51,373 nucleotides of DNA from Bacteroidales bacterium UBA3810 (GTDB taxonomy: Bacteria; Bacteroidota; Bacteroidia; Bacteroidales; Paludibacteraceae): positions 47,539 through 98,911 of the forward strand of contig DFEE01000004.1 in the NCBI GenBank assembly GCA_002368645.1, in the 5' to 3' direction. Positions 24,000-33,039 of the stretch are shown one piece after another. The notes beneath the pieces were generated by a model, which had not been told where the DNA came from, did no database searches, and was given only the letters and a program-made list of their open reading frames with translations. Each line of letters opens with the position of its first letter. The first letter of the stretch is position 1. A program made the translations under genes and the position numbers.

Positions 24000-24764
24000 A
24001 TGCTGAAAATCAATCGCCCGACGTATTTCTGGCTGCAAACGTGGGTGCTGGCGAGTGTTGTTCAATTGGCTACGCAGGATTTCTGCAAACGCTTCTTGAA
24101 TCTAAAGAACGACCCTTGCGGTCGTCAGTTTGATCAGATGACGCAGGCTGCCCGTTCCGGTGTAGCAAATATTGCGGAAGGAACCTCACGTCACGCCACT
24201 TCACGTGAGACGGAAATGAAACTCGTTGATGTGGCGCGCGCAAGTATAACAGAATTGGCGAATGATTACCTGAATTGGCTAATGCAACAGGGACAAGTAC
24301 CATGGTCATTAAAGAGCCAAGAATATGTGGAGATAGCGCATATTCCTTTGGATAAACCTGGTTATAAGGATGATGTACTCTATCAATCCAGTCTGCACGT
24401 CCTCACACAGAAACGCAAGTTTGATACATGGTTAAAGAGCGATGACTCCATCCTTGTCGCACGAACGCTTGTTGTGCTCTGCGAAAGGCTTATTATGATG
24501 CTACAGAAGCAGATAGAGAATAATCTCGAACTCTTTACGCAGGAAGGAGGCTTTACGGAAGCACTGACTGCTGAGCGTCTTAAACAGCGCACTCAGAATA
24601 GCATACAAGAAGATTCGCCTTCTTGTCCTAAATGCGGCAAACCGATGCTCAAACGTATGGCGAAGAAAGGCATTAACTCCGGCAAACCGTTCTGGAGTTG
24701 CAGCGACTACCCTAACTGCACCGGCACTCGCAAGATGGAATTGAAAGAGCCCCCTTCGTCATAA
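24000..24764 (+). CDS. four-helix-bundle protein with C-terminal zinc ribbon
   Basis: The 254 aa protein has an N-terminal four-helix bundle of the 23S rRNA-intervening-sequence type (RSGVANIAEGTSRHATSRET is diagnostic) at about 20-170. The C-terminal topoisomerase-type zinc ribbon (CPKCGKPMLKRMAKKGINSG, then SCSDYPNCTG) lies at about 213-245. Both halves suggest nucleic-acid or RNP binding, but the role is unknown. Related four-helix proteins serve as accessory proteins in diversity-generating retroelements. No reverse transcriptase is nearby, so that is not implied. The gene stands alone between related AT-rich repeats, with a strong terminator after it. Confidence 0.8.
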   Translation: MLKINRPTYFWLQTWVLASVVQLATQDFCKRFLNLKNDPCGRQFDQMTQAARSGVANIAEGTSRHATSRETEMKLVDVARASITELANDYLNWLMQQGQVPWSLKSQEYVEIAHIPLDKPGYKDDVLYQSSLHVLTQKRKFDTWLKSDDSILVARTLVVLCERLIMMLQKQIENNLELFTQEGGFTEALTAERLKQRTQNSIQEDSPSCPKCGKPMLKRMAKKGINSGKPFWSCSDYPNCTGTRKMELKEPPSS

Positions 24765-24782
24765 CGGAAATATTTCCTGTCT

Positions 24783-24815
24783 CGTTATAACGATATAACG
24801 TTATAATGTTATAAC
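24783..24815. repeat. right AT-rich TAACG repeat flanking the four-helix gene
   Basis: This tract pairs with the one at 23950-23983 and shares CGATATAACGTTATAA. The word CGTCATAACG also occurs at both sides (23950-23959, and 24757-24766 overlapping the stop codon). Confidence 0.8.
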
Positions 24816-24860
24816 AAGAATGCTGAGTACAGCTTGCCGACTAAAATTACCAACAATAAC

Positions 24861-24894
24861 AAAGAACGCGCGTACATATGTATGCGCGTTCTTT
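24861..24894 (+). terminator. strong palindromic terminator
   Basis: AAAGAACGCGC at 24861-24871 pairs with GCGCGTTCTTT at 24884-24894, and TACATATGTA in between is itself palindromic. It ends the four-helix gene. Being symmetric, it could also serve the convergent minus-strand gene that stops at 24940. Confidence 0.88.
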
Positions 24895-24939
24895 CATTCT
24901 GTTAACATTAGTTCGATTGGGGATTTTTACGATGGTTTA

Positions 24940-25275
24940 TTAGTTCCCTAATAAGAAGTAAGCGTAATAATGTTGACTGTCACACATATTGCTATATCCA
25001 TTCCATTTATTTACTAAATCCGGACGATTTTCTATAAACCATTTTTCCACCTCATTAGCATTTTTAATACTTGTTGTTCTATACACAACAACCATTCTGT
25101 TCCATTCAAATCGATGTGATTTCTTATGTTCACAGAATCGTCTTTCCGGATCCGTTGTGATACCTATTTTGACATAGCTATAGTTTCGTCTATAAAGTCC
25201 GGCAGATATATTAAGCCTTGGAATAATATTAGTAGGCCATCCTGCTTTTAAATCGTATTTTAATTGTTGCTTCAT
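24940..25275 (-). CDS. small GIY-YIG-like protein
   Basis: The 111 aa protein has a core YSYVKIGITTDPERRFCEHK, followed by RMVVVYRTTSIKNANEVEKWF. This resembles the GIY-YIG/T5orf172 nuclease fold (Tyr...Lys-Ile-Gly, then Arg, then a helix with Glu). The first GIY half is weak (GLYRR), so activity is uncertain. It lies about 100 nt after the 337 aa secreted-protein gene and may be transcribed with it from the structured leader at 26.5 kb. It appears AT-rich compared with nifJ. Confidence 0.5.
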   Translation of the reverse strand: MKQQLKYDLKAGWPTNIIPRLNISAGLYRRNYSYVKIGITTDPERRFCEHKKSHRFEWNRMVVVYRTTSIKNANEVEKWFIENRPDLVNKWNGYSNMCDSQHYYAYFLLGN

Positions 25276-25379
25276 AATGATCTGTAGACATTTTTTTTGT
25301 CTCTCGTAATGTTGATTAACTAAAACTACTCACTCAATAGTTAGAACAATTGGAAACATGAATATTATACTTACGAATC

Positions 25380-26393
25380 TTATCGCGCTGAACGATAGAA
25401 TGTAAACATAAAGGCTTGTCCTTCCAACAATTCACAAACGGAATAACCTCCATTTTTTAATTTACACTTATAAACAGAATGTGTGCCATATTGCATGTCT
25501 CTAAAATTATTTTCGGCAACTAAATCTTTCTTTTTCTCCACTAATGTATAGCCATATTCCAAGAGGTCATTTTTCATTTGCATGCCTTCTTCTCCATATA
25601 ACCTAAAAGACAACTCAGTACAAACTTCTTCTAACCCAGAAAATTCCATAGACACTCCACATTTGGGGAAGTTATATAAAACTAAACCTCCACTATATCC
25701 CACAGGGTCAATGTTTAAGTCCCGTTCTATATTATCTTTCGTAAAGAATGATGCTCCCACCCAATTTGCTAAATAAGAGATTGTCAATAATGTATCACAG
25801 CGAGACCTTTCTGCTATAGCAGCTTTTTCTTGTTCTTCTTGTATTCGTTTTCGCTCAGCCTCTCTTTCTTCTCTTGCTTTTTGTTGTGCCAGTAAAGTGG
25901 CTTGCATTTTAGTTTCATATTCCTGAACATCATATTGATAAGCTAATTCAACAATAGGTTTCTTATTGTATGAGATATATTCTGGTACAGTTTGTTCTGC
26001 TCTAATATAGTAATTGAGTTGTACAATGCTACTATCCCCAGCGGTTAAAGTTCCCTTGTACAAAGTAGTCATGGCATCAAAATTTTTATCATCACCTTTG
26101 TGATGATGTAATCCGTATCTGGGGCATACTCCTACAAATGGCACGGGAGCCGCATCTTCAAAATTAACTTTCTGTCCGACTGCCTTAAGCTGAATCTTAT
26201 AATGAGCATTACATCCATTCTTAGTGCTGTCTGTATATGATATATCCAAGAACTTTATTTCAAAATATTTACTTCCATTCTTATTAAACTGATGCTTCAC
26301 AGATTTTCCGATAGAAGCTTTAGGAACCACATTCTCAGAAAAAACAAGTGTAGTAGCCAATAGAGTAGCAAGAATAATGATTGATTTTTTCAT
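25380..26393 (-). CDS. unknown secreted protein with central coiled coil
   Basis: The 337 aa protein has a signal peptide (MKKSIIILATLLATTLVFSE). A beta-rich N-terminal part follows (about 25-155), then a strongly charged helix (REEREAERKRIQEEQEKAA, about 170-195) predicted to form a coiled coil. The C-terminal alpha/beta part begins CDTLLTISYLANWVGASFF. I do not recognise the family. It is the first gene behind the structured leader element at 26450-26695, which is the clearest hint that it belongs to a regulated accessory set. Confidence 0.7.
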   Translation of the reverse strand: MKKSIIILATLLATTLVFSENVVPKASIGKSVKHQFNKNGSKYFEIKFLDISYTDSTKNGCNAHYKIQLKAVGQKVNFEDAAPVPFVGVCPRYGLHHHKGDDKNFDAMTTLYKGTLTAGDSSIVQLNYYIRAEQTVPEYISYNKKPIVELAYQYDVQEYETKMQATLLAQQKAREEREAERKRIQEEQEKAAIAERSRCDTLLTISYLANWVGASFFTKDNIERDLNIDPVGYSGGLVLYNFPKCGVSMEFSGLEEVCTELSFRLYGEEGMQMKNDLLEYGYTLVEKKKDLVAENNFRDMQYGTHSVYKCKLKNGGYSVCELLEGQAFMFTFYRSAR

Positions 26394-26449
26394 CTATTTT
26401 GTTGGCGGTTATATCCCATCGCCTCGTCGGTTTTAAATGATTATTAATA

Positions 26450-26695
26450 AATACAAAAAGTGTGAACTTTTGCGTTTTATCATATTGGTTCTTTCGGGTC
26501 TCGACTCCCATGTACTCCAATATATGCAGAAAGTCCACACTTACGGTGTGAACATTCGCTATACTTCGGAAGTACAATTCAAATTGTCGAGAAATGAAAG
26601 AATCCTTAATAAAGCAAATGCTTTTAATCAATATGTCGGCGCAACGCTTTGCGCTTTCTCTGTTTAACGTCCGAGGAAAGACGAGGGTTTTATTG
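26450..26695 (-). ncRNA. structured leader element, copy A
   Basis: On the minus strand a nested hairpin spans 26611-26483. P1 pairs TATT-GG-TTCTTTC with GAAAGAA-CC-AATA. P2 pairs TCTCGAC (26592-26586) with GTCGAGA (26505-26499). P3 pairs TGTACT and CCGA with TTGGAGTACA (26520-26511). P4 pairs GTTCACAC with GTGTGGAC (26540-26533). A small hairpin AAAGC-ATTT-GCTTT precedes P1, and AAAAGT...ACTTTTT follows it. It matches copy C in layout while the P1, P2 and P3 sequences differ with pairing kept. The 337 aa secreted-protein gene starts about 55 nt later. This is a candidate cis-regulatory RNA. Function is inference. Confidence 0.75.
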
Positions 26696-26699
26696 CTCG

Positions 26700-26730
26700 C
26701 AAAATTAGTGTTTTTTTTGAAATGTGCAAG
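26700..26730 (-). promoter_or_regulatory. promoter of leader copy A
   Basis: On the minus strand TAATTTTG (26700-26707) has CTTG at 26727-26730, 19 nt upstream. The bases around the -7 box, CACTAATTTTGCGAGCAA, are identical to those in copies B and C. Confidence 0.7.
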
Positions 26731-27026
26731 TTTTTGAGTGTAATTTTGTCAAATTTATGCTTTTTTAGACGAAAAAGAGTACTAATCTGTCGGTTATTGG
26801 GCTGATTGCTCGGCTTTTAGGGATTGATAGACCATGGAGCGGATGAAAGAATCGTTCGAGCACATTGTGAGATAAGAAGTTATCAAGGCGGATACTGTTA
26901 TTTTGTTATGCTGTGGTAGGCTTGTTAGCGGCTGGATTACGTACAAATAACATAGTAATCACCTACTAACCACCTACTATCGAAAGCATGCGCTCCACTT
27001 GCATATTAAATATTATCATCAATATG
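26731..27026. other. intergenic stretch, nothing recognised
   Basis: This AT-rich stretch lies between the promoter of leader copy A and the terminator of the efflux operon. Short frames are broken and no RNA gene or repeat is seen. Confidence 0.6.
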
Positions 27027-27067
27027 AAAAGAGGGTGTGCCAAGTAGTTTTGACACACCCTCTTTTT
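27027..27067 (-). terminator. terminator of the TetR-efflux operon
   Basis: A perfect 13-bp stem (AAAAGAGGGTGTG with CACACCCTCTTTT) has a 14-nt loop and A/T tracts on both sides. It lies just after the PG0541-like gene. Confidence 0.9.
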
Positions 27068-27095
27068 ATATGCCATTATACGGTATAACAGGTTA

Positions 27096-27389
27096 TTATA
27101 CGATATTTTCGATATTCCAGGTGAATGCCTTAACTCCGACTTCCGGATTACGGGCGTCGAGTTTCTGTACAGCCTCTAAGATAGCCGGCACTTGGGCGGT
27201 ATGGACAATGCACATCATTGCGGAATTCATTTCCGGCCAAGCGTGAGTGCCTCGTCTGGGTTCACCGGTTTCAGAGCCTCGCCCTTGAACTTGTTCGAAG
27301 AAGGTGAAGCCGCGTACTCCGAGGGCGTCGAGCATATACTCGACCCGCTCGGTATTAGCTTGATTATAAACGATAAATACTGCTTTCAT
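27096..27389 (-). CDS. small PG0541-like transporter-associated protein
   Basis: The 97 aa protein starts MKAVFIVYNQANTERVEYML and ends KAFTWNIENIV. The pattern resembles PII-like ferredoxin-fold regulators found beside transporters and is close to the PG0541 family of Bacteroidales. I chose the ATG at 27389. A longer frame would begin inside the pump gene. It follows the RND pump stop by 1 nt and is the last gene of the operon. A regulatory or ligand-sensing role for the pump is inference. Confidence 0.78.
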   Translation of the reverse strand: MKAVFIVYNQANTERVEYMLDALGVRGFTFFEQVQGRGSETGEPRRGTHAWPEMNSAMMCIVHTAQVPAILEAVQKLDARNPEVGVKAFTWNIENIV

Positions 27390-27390
27390 A

Positions 27391-30300
27391 TTATTCAACG
27401 GTTTTGGGAAGTGGGTTATGTGATTTCTTACCGGGCTCATCCACTTTGATATCGAGGAAGATAAACTTCTTACGCAATTGCTCTTTCTTATCTCTATCTC
27501 CGTGGCGTGCCATAATGCCGTATAGAACCGGCACGATGAACAGGGTTAAGAACGTGCTGACGGTCAAACCGCCGATAACGACGATACCTAACGGTTGCCA
27601 CATTTCTGCACCTTCACCGGAACTGACAGCCATCGGCACCATACCGAGTATAGTTGTGAAAGCCGTCATGAGCACGGGGCGGATACGGCTGCGACCGGAC
27701 ATAGTAATCGCTTCGTTCAGTTCGTGTCCGCGTTCACGCATCAGGTTAATGTAGTCCACGAGCACAATACCATTCTTGACCACAATACCAACAAGCAATA
27801 CGAGACCCAGAGCGCCAATCATATCCAAACTTCTGCCTGTAATCCATAGTGCAATAATCACGCCGGATAGGGCAAACGGAATGGTGAACATAATGATTCC
27901 GGGCATTTTGAGACTCTCAAACTGGGATGCCATTACGATATAAACCAATATAATAATAAGCAGACCGAGCAAAATCATATCAGAGAACGTATCTTGTTGC
28001 GTTTCGTAATTACCGCCGATGTGTGTTGAGTAACCAACAGGGATGTCAAGTTGCGGAATGACTTGTGCTTCAATCGTCTGCGCCAATTCACCCAGAGTTG
28101 TATTATAAGGTGTGGCTTTCACGGTGACAATACGCTGACGAGCCTTACGCTCAATGGTAGGCGGTGCCCAATATTCACCGACCGTAGCTACCTCGGAGAG
28201 TTTGACGGTCTTGCCTGTTGCAGTCGGGATAGACAGATCCAGCACATCTGAGATGGAGTTCCGGTCTTCCTCTTCAAGTCTGACAACAATGTCGTACTCG
28301 GAACCATCGTCTTTCAGATAGCCGCAGGACATGCCCGCTACGCGGTTCCGTAAGTAGGTCGATATGGTTGCGGAAGAAAGACCAAGCCGAGAGGCCTTTT
28401 CCTTATCCACGGTTATTTTGATATCCGGACGGTCATCTTCGCGGCTGATGTTAACGTCACGTGAGCCGGGAAGTTGTGCAATGAGTTGGCGGCTCTGCTC
28501 TGCCAATTGGGAGGTAATATCAAAGTCGTAACCGTAAATTTCAAGGTCCACGGTATTGCCTCCGCCTGGGCCGCCGGACGAAACAGTACACTGGTATTCG
28601 TTGATCTCCGGATATTTCGCCATCTCCTGACGGAGGATTTCAGCGATAGTCCAGATATCACGATCGCGTTGCCATTTTTTAGGCAGTCGAACGGTCATCT
28701 GAATCTTATTATTCATCGTGGAAGAGAAGAGTGCCGCGATAGAAGCATCATCATTAGAACCGGCGGAGGTGTTGATTAGTTCTATCTCCGGCACGAGTTC
28801 TATGAAGCGTGCTTCAAGATGACGCGCGGTCTTTAAAGTCTCTTCAATACGTGTACCGCGTTGCAATTTGATAGTCACGGATAAACGACCATTATCTTGT
28901 TCCTGCATGAAGTCAGTACCTATCTTACCCATAAAGACCGGCAGAAGTGATGCCATAAAGAAGGCAAAGAGTACCAGTAGCGTAATGGCTTTGTGCTTTA
29001 AACACCAACCGAGTGCTCGGCTATAATACTCGTCAATTCTATCAAGCGCGTGAACAACCGTGCGGTCGTACCAAGTTTTTTTATCTGCTTCATCTTCTAC
29101 GAGATTACCGTTTTCATCAATGTGAACTTGCTTGGCCTTCAATAGTTTGGAACTAAGCATAGGAGTTAGCGTGATAGCGACCAATGTGGATGTACAGCAT
29201 ACAACTGTTACAATCCAACCTAATTCGTGGAACATGATACCCGCCATACCGTTTAACATAGTCAACGGAACAAACACCGCTACGAGCACGAGTGTTGTAG
29301 CGATAACGGAAACCCAAACTTCATTGGTGGCGTAGATAGACGCCTCGTGCGGATCTTCGCCACGTTCCACGTGACGGGTGATATTCTCGAGTACCACAAT
29401 GGCATCGTCCACAACCATACCGATGGCAATTGTCAGTGAGCAGAGCGAAATGATATTAAGCGACGAGTCTGCTAAACCGAGGTAGATAAACGCCACGATG
29501 AGGGCAATAGGAATGGTGATGCCGATAATGATTGTTGCACGCCATTTGCCGAGGAAGAAGAGCACGACGAGTACCACGAACAAGAGGGCGTACAGCACGG
29601 ATTCTTCAAGGGAGTTGATGGAGTTCTGAATGTTCTCCGAGGAGTCGTAAATCTTCTCTATCTTGACATCTGTCGGAAGTTGTTTCTGTATCTTCGCCAA
29701 TTCGGCACGCACATCCTTACAAACCTGCACGGTGTTGGCTCCGGTCTGCTTGGCGATGACGAGACGCACGGCTTCGCGACCATTGGTTTTCTCATCCAGT
29801 GAGAGGTCTTTGATGGTATCCTTGACTGTTGCAATATCGCGGATGAAGACCTGCTGCCCCTGCGGCGTCATAGCTACCATGAGGTTAGCTATCTCGGAGG
29901 ACTCAATGTACTCGGAACGCACCTGCATCTGGTACTGCTCCTGTGGCATCTTGATAGTGCCCGAAGAGAGGTTGAGGTTGTTGGCGCTCACCACTTGCCC
30001 CACCTGTTCCAGCGTTATGCCGTATGCATCGAGTTTCTGTTGGTCGATATTGACATAGACATAGCGGTCCGGCGCACCTGAGAGGGAGATATTACCGATA
30101 CCGTCGATATGGTTCAACTGCGGCACCACCTCGTCGTTGAGAATCTTGTCCAGACCCGCATAAGTCTCGTCTGCCGTAATAGAGTACTGGCAGATAGGCA
30201 TGGAGGACGTGGAGAGCTTGAAGATAACCGGTTTAGCGCAGTTGTCTGGCAGGTTGTTTGCCGCCATGTCCACGAAGGAACGCACGTCATTGACGGCTTC

Positions 30301-30606
30301 GTCCATGTTGCTGCCCCATTCTAATTCCAATGTGACTACAGAGATATTATCTTTGGACTGAGAGGTGATATGTTTCAAGTGATCCACAGAGGTAAGAGCG
30401 TTCTCCATAATCTTGGTCACATTGGTCTCCATCTCAGATGCTGAAGCACCCGGATAGGTGGTCATGACCGTAATATACGGAGGATCCATCTCAGGGAATT
30501 GGTCGATAGGCAGTTTCAAGAAACTGTATATGCCGATGATGATGACAGCCACAAAGATGAGGATAGTCGTCACCGGCTTTTCGATTGCTGATTTGTAAAT
30601 ACTCAT
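27391..30606 (-). CDS. RND efflux pump, inner-membrane subunit (AcrB/HAE-type)
   Basis: The 1071 aa protein has two repeats of six membrane helices and large periplasmic loops. It starts MSIYKSAIEKPVTTILIFVA and has LPIDQFPEMDPPYITVMTTY after the first helix. The proton-relay helix is IAIGMVVDDAIVVLEN. The second half contains LVLLVGIVVKNGIVLVDYIN and GRSRIRPVLMTAFTTILGMVPMA, split as GRSRIRPVLMTAF and TTILGMVPMA. All fit hydrophobe/amphiphile efflux pumps driven by protons. It works with the adaptor and TolC encoded just upstream. The substrate cannot be predicted. Confidence 0.95.
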   Translation of the reverse strand: MSIYKSAIEKPVTTILIFVAVIIIGIYSFLKLPIDQFPEMDPPYITVMTTYPGASASEMETNVTKIMENALTSVDHLKHITSQSKDNISVVTLELEWGSNMDEAVNDVRSFVDMAANNLPDNCAKPVIFKLSTSSMPICQYSITADETYAGLDKILNDEVVPQLNHIDGIGNISLSGAPDRYVYVNIDQQKLDAYGITLEQVGQVVSANNLNLSSGTIKMPQEQYQMQVRSEYIESSEIANLMVAMTPQGQQVFIRDIATVKDTIKDLSLDEKTNGREAVRLVIAKQTGANTVQVCKDVRAELAKIQKQLPTDVKIEKIYDSSENIQNSINSLEESVLYALLFVVLVVLFFLGKWRATIIIGITIPIALIVAFIYLGLADSSLNIISLCSLTIAIGMVVDDAIVVLENITRHVERGEDPHEASIYATNEVWVSVIATTLVLVAVFVPLTMLNGMAGIMFHELGWIVTVVCCTSTLVAITLTPMLSSKLLKAKQVHIDENGNLVEDEADKKTWYDRTVVHALDRIDEYYSRALGWCLKHKAITLLVLFAFFMASLLPVFMGKIGTDFMQEQDNGRLSVTIKLQRGTRIEETLKTARHLEARFIELVPEIELINTSAGSNDDASIAALFSSTMNNKIQMTVRLPKKWQRDRDIWTIAEILRQEMAKYPEINEYQCTVSSGGPGGGNTVDLEIYGYDFDITSQLAEQSRQLIAQLPGSRDVNISREDDRPDIKITVDKEKASRLGLSSATISTYLRNRVAGMSCGYLKDDGSEYDIVVRLEEEDRNSISDVLDLSIPTATGKTVKLSEVATVGEYWAPPTIERKARQRIVTVKATPYNTTLGELAQTIEAQVIPQLDIPVGYSTHIGGNYETQQDTFSDMILLGLLIIILVYIVMASQFESLKMPGIIMFTIPFALSGVIIALWITGRSLDMIGALGLVLLVGIVVKNGIVLVDYINLMRERGHELNEAITMSGRSRIRPVLMTAFTTILGMVPMAVSSGEGAEMWQPLGIVVIGGLTVSTFLTLFIVPVLYGIMARHGDRDKKEQLRKKFIFLDIKVDEPGKKSHNPLPKTVE

Positions 30607-30652
30607 AGGATTTCCTAGTTATCTAGTCAACTAGTATTCTAGCAGACTAGGA

Positions 30653-31666
30653 TTATTCCACTACATTAACTTTGACTCCATCGACAAGTTTGTGCTGGCC
30701 GGTGGTGACGAACTCAACGCCGGCTTTGATCTCCGGAGCGATAATCTCAATGTCCTGATCAAAACGCTGACCAAGTTCCACGGCAACTCGTTTGGCGCGT
30801 CCGTCCTCCACGATGAAGACATATCGGTCGTTGGCTCCGACCAATTTCTCGACGCTCTGGTAAGGCACTACGATTGCATTCGCCTTACCCAGACCGATGG
30901 TCGTGGTCACATACATACCCGGGCGTAGCAGATGGCTGCTATTAGGAATTTGAATCTTGCATTGGAAAGTATGGCTGGACGGGTCAATCGTCGGATATAC
31001 AATCTCTACCGTGGCAGGGAATACTTTGCCCGGATAAATCTCCGAAGTCAGCGTCAGTTTCATACCTTCTTTAAATAGCGGGAAGTAAGTCTCGGGTATG
31101 GCGACCAAGGCTTTCAGTTTGTCAATCTGAGTGAGTACCAAAATAGGCTGACCGCTGTAAAGTTCCCCGTCCTCGTAGTTCTTGGCGGATATAACACCGG
31201 CAAAAGGAGCTTTGACATAGGTGTTGGTCTCTAAGAAATCCAATTGCTCTTTCGTCGAATTGTACTGGGCGATAATCTGGTCATACTGCTGTTGGGTCGC
31301 AGAGCCGGAGCGGAGCAGCTGCGTAATACGGTTCTTTTCAATCTCCAGATTAGTCATTGATATTTTGGTTGTCTTGTACTGAGTCTGGTCCATCCGAACA
31401 AGGTCGTCACCTGCTTTGACTTTGTTACCTACTTCGCGGTAGATATGTTCTATCTTACCGGTAAGGGAAGGGGCTACATTTTGGGTGAGGTAACCTTGCA
31501 GGTTAGTGGAAACAGAAATCTCACGCTCGATCTCACGGGGCTGCAGAATGGTTGTGCGCACTTGTTCTACGCGTTCCTGTTCCTCCGTTGCGGAATTGCT
31601 TGCACTTTTACTGCCACAACTCGCTAATACAATGGCTGTAAGGGCATAAATAATGGTTTTCTTCAT
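30653..31666 (-). CDS. RND efflux periplasmic adaptor (lipoprotein)
   Basis: The 337 aa protein has a lipobox ending IVLASCGS (Cys17). The order is lipoyl half (TGKIEHIYREVGNKVKAGDD), an alpha-hairpin, the second lipoyl half (VKAPFAGVISAKNYEDGEL), a beta-barrel with PETYFPLFKEGMKLTL, and a membrane-proximal end (VTTGQHKLVDGVKV). It bridges the AcrB-type pump to TolC. It lies between the TolC gene (13 nt upstream) and the pump gene (46 nt downstream), so all are co-transcribed. Confidence 0.95.
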   Translation of the reverse strand: MKKTIIYALTAIVLASCGSKSASNSATEEQERVEQVRTTILQPREIEREISVSTNLQGYLTQNVAPSLTGKIEHIYREVGNKVKAGDDLVRMDQTQYKTTKISMTNLEIEKNRITQLLRSGSATQQQYDQIIAQYNSTKEQLDFLETNTYVKAPFAGVISAKNYEDGELYSGQPILVLTQIDKLKALVAIPETYFPLFKEGMKLTLTSEIYPGKVFPATVEIVYPTIDPSSHTFQCKIQIPNSSHLLRPGMYVTTTIGLGKANAIVVPYQSVEKLVGANDRYVFIVEDGRAKRVAVELGQRFDQDIEIIAPEIKAGVEFVTTGQHKLVDGVKVNVVE

Positions 31667-31679
31667 ATTGTTTTTTGAA

Positions 31680-33020
31680 TTAGTTATTCAAGAATTGTTC
31701 CAAATCTACTTGGGTGTTGACTAAATTTAGCATTGCCTGCACGTAGGTTGATTGGGCATTAATGAGGTCATTAGAGGCGTTTGTCAGCTCTAAATTGGAT
31801 GCTGCACCCCATTTATATTTCTCTGTAGCGGATTTGAATACGCGTTGCGATACGCCTATATTGTCTTTCTCATTCAGATAGGTCTCATAGGCGTTGGTGA
31901 GATTAAAGCATAATTGACGATATAGAATGCCGAGATTATCGGTCGTCTCGGAAAGCGTGTTTTTAGCTTCTTCGTAGGCTATTTTTTTCTCCACCACGCC
32001 GGCTGCGCGTTTGCCGGAAGACCAGAGTGGCATCCTAACAGAGACTTGCACGGTGTTAGGAGGTGTCATACGCATACCGCCTTCACCATAGTACTGCTGA
32101 TTGGAGTAATTGTATGCCACAGAGAGGGTAGGACCATATGCCCAACCTGCCATATGTACATTGCGTTTCGCCAGTTCGGCAGATTTGGATACCTGTTGGT
32201 AGGTGAGATTGTTTTGTAGATTAAATTCCTCGCTGAGCAGCGCTAATATGCGTTCTGGCGACAGGACATCGTCAATCTTATCGGTCAGTATCAATTCCGT
32301 TTCCACCGGTACGTCCAAGAGGACTTTTAGGGAGGAATACGCCAACTCGATATTCCGTTTCTGCGTGTTGATGTTGTTCTTTAAGGTGTTAACTCTCACG
32401 CGTATCTGGTCTGCGGCTGTTTGCTCTGCGGCGCCGGCATTAACGGCTTGTTGGGTAATCTGTTCGAGATTCTCAATATTGTTCAAACTGGAATCCAATA
32501 AGTTAGTAATGCTTTGTAATGCCAACACGGACATATAACTGCTCATGACGCTACCGCGCAATTCGTTCTCGGATTGCTCAAGAGCAATTTTCTTCATGTC
32601 GATGGCAATGTTGTTCAGAAGGGCTCCCACTATACCTTGTCCGTTGATACCGACAGATGCGGTTACGCCTAAAGCACCTACATTAGGCATGTTGATTGGA
32701 ATAGAAGTTCCTCCCATCGACAGGGTCGCCGAGTAACCGCAGTAGTTGCTGTAGGTATAACTACCATCTGCTTGAGGCAGCATAGCGGCTATAGTCTGCC
32801 AGCGTTGGGCATAAGCTTCTTGTACCGCAAGGGATGCATTTTTCAATGTCCTGTTCTGCTTAATGGCGAAATCACGCGCCTCATCTAAACTTAAACTCAA
32901 CTCGGCGGGATAACTTACCGTGTCGTTTGTGTGGCTCTTCGCTGCTGCTATCACATGATCCTCTGCAAGCATCATAGCGCTAAACATCAGTGAAGCGAAT
33001 AATAAAATCTGTTTCTTCAT
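31680..33020 (-). CDS. TolC family outer-membrane channel protein
   Basis: The 446 aa protein has a signal peptide (MKKQILLFASLMFSAMMLAE). The two-repeat TolC pattern of long helices begins LSLDEARDFAIKQNRTLKNA and ends SNLELTNASNDLINAQSTYV and QAMLNLVNTQVDLEQFL. Short barrel strands (ADGSYTYSNYCGYSATLSMG, GPTLSVAYNYSNQQYYG) lie between. It forms the exit duct of the tripartite pump. It follows the TetR gene after 19 nt. There is no N-terminal lipobox. Confidence 0.93.
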   Translation of the reverse strand: MKKQILLFASLMFSAMMLAEDHVIAAAKSHTNDTVSYPAELSLSLDEARDFAIKQNRTLKNASLAVQEAYAQRWQTIAAMLPQADGSYTYSNYCGYSATLSMGGTSIPINMPNVGALGVTASVGINGQGIVGALLNNIAIDMKKIALEQSENELRGSVMSSYMSVLALQSITNLLDSSLNNIENLEQITQQAVNAGAAEQTAADQIRVRVNTLKNNINTQKRNIELAYSSLKVLLDVPVETELILTDKIDDVLSPERILALLSEEFNLQNNLTYQQVSKSAELAKRNVHMAGWAYGPTLSVAYNYSNQQYYGEGGMRMTPPNTVQVSVRMPLWSSGKRAAGVVEKKIAYEEAKNTLSETTDNLGILYRQLCFNLTNAYETYLNEKDNIGVSQRVFKSATEKYKWGAASNLELTNASNDLINAQSTYVQAMLNLVNTQVDLEQFLNN

Positions 33021-33039
33021 ATTGTTATATTATTTATAG

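Noticed and set aside
24000..24764. Diversity-generating retroelement accessory protein (Avd)
   Set aside because: The four-helix motif fits, but there is no reverse transcriptase, template or variable repeat nearby, and the zinc ribbon is unlike Avd.
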